A stretch of DNA of 64,000 bases from Chromobacterium paludis (lineage in GTDB: Bacteria; Pseudomonadota; Gammaproteobacteria; Burkholderiales; Chromobacteriaceae): assembly GCF_008275125.1 (NCBI RefSeq), contig NZ_CP043473.1, positions 2,294,001-2,358,000 on the forward strand. Direction: 5' to 3'. Below, in pieces: positions 53,767 through 64,000 of this stretch. Under the pieces are notes generated by a model. The model did no database searches, was not told the origin of the DNA, and saw nothing but the letters and a program-made list of their open reading frames with translations. Every line of letters begins with the position of its first letter. Position 1 is the stretch's first letter. Position numbers and translations under genes: made by a program.

Positions 53767-54531
53767 TCAGCGCAAGCCGTACTGGCGCTTCAAGCGCGCC
53801 AGCTCGCCGGACGCGGACAACTGCTCCACGCCCAGGTCCAACGCCCGCGCAGCCTGCGCGCCGCGCGGGCCGCTCCGGCCAAAACCGATGACCAATGGCA
53901 GCGGTCTGGCCAGACAGCCCGCTTCGCGCGCGCGCTCCCCGCCGGGCACGCCGGCCGCGATATGGGCCAACACCGCCTCATGCTCCAGCAAAACGGGATA
54001 GCGGCCCAGCAACAGCTTGCGCAGATTCTTGCGCCCGGCGTCCTCTCCGGTAGTGAAATCCACGCTCAAGCCGCCGTGGCCGGGCGAGGCCAATAGACGG
54101 TCGAACTCGCCGCCGTCATAGCCATAATCGACGATGACGCCTATGCGCACGCCCCGCAGCGAGGCGGGTCCGGCATAGCGCCAACGGCTTGGCGCTACCG
54201 TGTAGAAACAGGCGCGGGAGTACGCCAACGGCCTGCTCTCCAGCAAGACATGATCGACTGGCGGGGCGTACACGCCGTCCAGCTCGCCGCTCTCGCTCAT
54301 CGCCATGGCCCGGCTCAACGGCATCAGCCTGGCGTCGACGCGATAATGCCGCAGCGCCAGCGCCTGCCGCGCCAGCTCGACCAAGAAGCCCCCGGCGACG
54401 CCATCTTTGCCCGCGCAGATGAAAGGGCACCAATCGTCGGAAGCCAGCGTGACCGTTTCTTCGGCCGCCGCAGGCAGCCCGGCCAGGCAGGCCCACAGGC
54501 AGACGGAAAAACCGCGGGCAATCGCGTTCAC
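53767..54531 (-). CDS. periplasmic solute-binding protein (PBP2 type), kinase operon
   Basis: 254 residues from a GTG at 54531. A signal peptide ends near GLPAAAEE; the type 2 binding fold follows: VTLASDDWCPFICAGKDGVA, LSRAMAMSESGELDGVYAPP and, near the end, GVEQLSASGELARLKRQYGL. It resembles amino-acid-type binding proteins but has no transporter beside it. It follows the single-domain response regulator by 34 bases, in an operon led by the five-PAS hybrid kinase. That suggests it is a ligand presenter or accessory sensor rather than a nutrient importer. Confidence 0.83.
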   Translation of the reverse strand: MNAIARGFSVCLWACLAGLPAAAEETVTLASDDWCPFICAGKDGVAGGFLVELARQALALRHYRVDARLMPLSRAMAMSESGELDGVYAPPVDHVLLESRPLAYSRACFYTVAPSRWRYAGPASLRGVRIGVIVDYGYDGGEFDRLLASPGHGGLSVDFTTGEDAGRKNLRKLLLGRYPVLLEHEAVLAHIAAGVPGGERAREAGCLARPLPLVIGFGRSGPRGAQAARALDLGVEQLSASGELARLKRQYGLR

Positions 54532-54565
54532 GCCGCCGCCTCGCAGGCCCTCGCCTCAAAAAGGC

Positions 54566-54927
54566 TCATGCCGCGCCGCACGCCGCCGCGACCTTTTCCA
54601 GCACATCCTGCCGCGAGACCGGTTTGGCCACCACGCCGGCGACGCTGGGCCGGTTCCCTGGCGCCAATTCCTCGTCGCCGGCCATGGCCGTGACGAACAA
54701 AATGGGAATCGGCGCGGTATCGGCGGCGGACTGCAAGCGGCGGCACACCTCGAAGCCATCCATGCCCGGCATGGACACATCCAGCAGGATCAAATCCGGG
54801 TGGTGCCGCTGCGCGGCCTCGATCGCATCCTCGCCCGAGGTGGCGAACAGCAATTGATACTGCTCGCGCAATATCTCCCGCAGCAGGTTCAGATTGGTCG
54901 GCTCGTCGTCCACCAGTAGCAGCTTTT

Positions 54928-54931
<4 letters not shown>
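54566..54931 (-). CDS. single-domain response regulator
   Basis: 121 residues, one receiver domain: Asp8-Asp9 (LLVDDEP), phosphoacceptor Asp51 (LILLDVSMPGMDG), then FVTAMAG and VAKPV for the Thr and Lys positions. It has no output domain. The ATG at 54931 overlaps the TGA of the hybrid kinase (ATGA). Its sequence is close to the receiver of the HD-GYP protein at 62894 (both have DDEPxNL and HHPxLILLDVSMP), pointing to a common origin of the two kinase-regulator pairs. Confidence 0.92.
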
Positions 54932-58704
<3,773 letters not shown>

Positions 58705-58838
58705 GCCGCCCTCCATCCCAAATGAAAGCCGCTGCGGATCTCATGCGCGCGTCATTCATTCTTGCAAACAAAAGCATGGATTGCCTAACGTGATACAAGC
58801 CGCATGCATTGACATGCGGGATGAACCAGGGTGAATCC

Positions 58839-62893
<4,055 letters not shown>

Positions 62894-62897
<4 letters not shown>

Positions 62898-63898
62898 CCC
62901 AGCATCCCGTCTTGATCGCCGACGACGAGCCGCACAACCTCGCGGCCCTGCGGCAAATTCTGTCACCCAATTACAAATTGGTGTTCGCGCGCAACGGCAA
63001 GGAAACCTTGTCCGCGGTGGACAAGCATCATCCCTCGCTGATTCTGCTGGACGTCAGCATGCCGGACATGGACGGCTACGAGGTATGCAAGGCGCTGAAG
63101 GCGGCGTCGCACACGGAGACCATCCCGGTGATTTTCGTCACGTCCCTGTCCGAGGCGCGAGACGAGGCCCACGGTTTTGCGGTGGGCGCCGTGGACTACA
63201 TCGTCAAGCCGGTCAATCCCGCCGTGGTCAACGCCAGAGTCAAGACCCACCTGTCGCTGGTCAACACCTCCCAGCTGGAAAAAAGCTACCGCGCCGCGAT
63301 CTCCATGCTGGGCATGGCCGGCCACTACAACGACAACGATACCGGCGCGCACATCTGGCGCATGGCGGCCTTCGCCACCGCCATCGCCCGCGCCATGGGC
63401 TGGACGGAGCAGGCCTGCCATCTATTGGAGCTGGCCGCCCCCATGCACGACATGGGCAAGATAGGCATTCCGGATGTCATCCTGAAGAAGCCCGGCAAGC
63501 TGACCGACGAAGAATGGATCATCATGCGCAGCCACGCTCAAATCGGCCACAACATCCTCAGCCGCAGCGACGCGCCCATCTTCCAACTGGCCGCAGAGAT
63601 CGCGCTGAATCATCATGAGAAGTGGGATGGCTCAGGCTACCCCAACAGCCTGACCGGCGAAGACATTCCAAGCTCGGCGCGCATCGTCGCCATCGCCGAC
63701 GTGTTCGACGCCCTGACCATGGTGCGGCCCTATAAAGACGCTTGGCCGCTGGACAAAGTGCTGGCCTGCTTGCGCGAGGGAGAGGGCAAGCACTTCGACC
63801 CCACGCTGCTGCAAGCCTTTCTGGACAACCTGCCCATCATCCTCGACATCAAGCGCCATTGGGATGAACAAGAAAACGCCGGCTCGGCAGCCCGTTGA
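62894..63898 (+). CDS. response regulator with HD-GYP phosphodiesterase domain
   Basis: 334 residues. The receiver (1-120) has Asp10-Asp11, phosphoacceptor Asp53 (LLDVSMPDMDG) and Lys105 (VKPVNPA). The HD-GYP domain shows His185-Asp186 (HDMGKIGIPD) and HHEKWDGSGYP at 240-250, so all signature residues for cyclic-di-GMP hydrolysis are present. It would lower cyclic-di-GMP when phosphorylated (or when not), favouring motility over biofilm. Its ATG overlaps the stop of the hybrid kinase (ATGA). An RpfG-like domain order is seen, without rpfF nearby. Confidence 0.95.
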
Positions 63899-63928
63899 AT
63901 GAATCGCCGGGACCGGCTCCGCCGACGC

Positions 63929-64000
63929 TCATCGGCCTGCCATCTCAGGCTTCGCGGACTCCCTGACGACAGGGAGCCGCACCTCCACCCGCAGGCCTTG
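63929..64000 (-). CDS. 3' end of a gene running off the right edge, histidine kinase-like
   Basis: A minus-strand frame stays open from 64000 to a TGA at 63931-63929, giving GLRVEVRLPVVRESAKPEM as most of its 23 residues. The pattern GLRVEVRLPV is what the last beta strand of a histidine kinase ATPase domain looks like (a final 'x-x-V-x-LP' strand followed by a short tail). The rest of the gene is outside the window. It is convergent with the HD-GYP gene, 30 bases away. Confidence 0.45.
   Translation of the reverse strand, partial: QGLRVEVRLPVVRESAKPEMAGR

Overview
The window is a 64 kb stretch of high-GC chromosome from a Gram-negative bacterium. Gene content suggests a betaproteobacterium of the Neisseriales, most likely Chromobacterium or a close relative. 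The pointers are a secreted GH18 chitinase with a carbohydrate-binding module and a CviR-like box upstream, many chemotaxis receptors and hybrid kinases, an acetate/glyoxylate gene set, and a trehalose PTS. This assignment is an inference. I saw no rRNA, tRNA, CRISPR array, transposase or phage structural gene. Almost all of the sequence looks like core or lineage-specific chromosome. The clear exceptions are a lower-GC HNH-endonuclease insert (about 24.8-25.8 kb) and one frameshifted gene remnant (16.2-16.7 kb).

Layout. 0-2.9 kb: cytochrome b561 and YceI genes, a phage-type lysozyme, a small Cys-rich protein and a methyltransferase. 3.1-7.2 kb: acetate uptake and activation (DUF485, actP, acs). 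7.2-10.5 kb: acetyltransferase, methyltransferase and a Cache-type chemoreceptor. 10.7-13 kb: CMD-like, tautomerase and DUF4865 operon divergent from a LysR gene. 13-16 kb: rnfB-like ferredoxin with nth, then a DegP-type lipoprotein protease. 16-19 kb: gene remnant, an exported unknown, an APC permease. 19.3-26.5 kb: trehalose locus (treB, treC, a LamB-like porin, treR) with its operators readable in the treB promoter, and the HNH gene wedged between treB and treR. 26.6-29.2 kb: LysR gene divergent from malate synthase aceB. 29.3-34.4 kb: small metabolic and hypothetical genes. 34.5-39.8 kb: an SPFH gene divergent from a tight operon of hflK-like, hflC-like, Nramp-related and TerC genes. 40-45.3 kb: chitinase, SgrR-like regulator, alpha/beta hydrolase.

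45.4-64 kb is signalling. A five-gene leftward operon (50.5 to 45.4 kb) encodes a membrane-anchored CheA-like kinase with no CheW-like domain, a pseudo-receiver fused to CheX, a CheY, a short membrane-tethered MCP-tip protein and a second CheX. Both CheX-type proteins end in the same residues, GELELF. This is the best candidate for an undescribed system in the window. It is followed by a NIT-domain chemoreceptor. Next come two divergent phosphorelays: a soluble kinase with five tandem PAS domains plus a single-domain regulator and a periplasmic binding protein, and a membrane Cache kinase with two receivers and HPt plus an HD-GYP response regulator. A further kinase-like gene runs off the right edge.

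How the parts fit. Acetate taken up by ActP and activated by Acs would feed the glyoxylate shunt through AceB. Trehalose would enter through the LamB-like porin and the TreB PTS component, be cleaved by TreC, and be controlled by TreR. Chitinase secretion is plausibly quorum-controlled. The chemoreceptors and phosphorelays connect external cues to motility and cyclic-di-GMP turnover.
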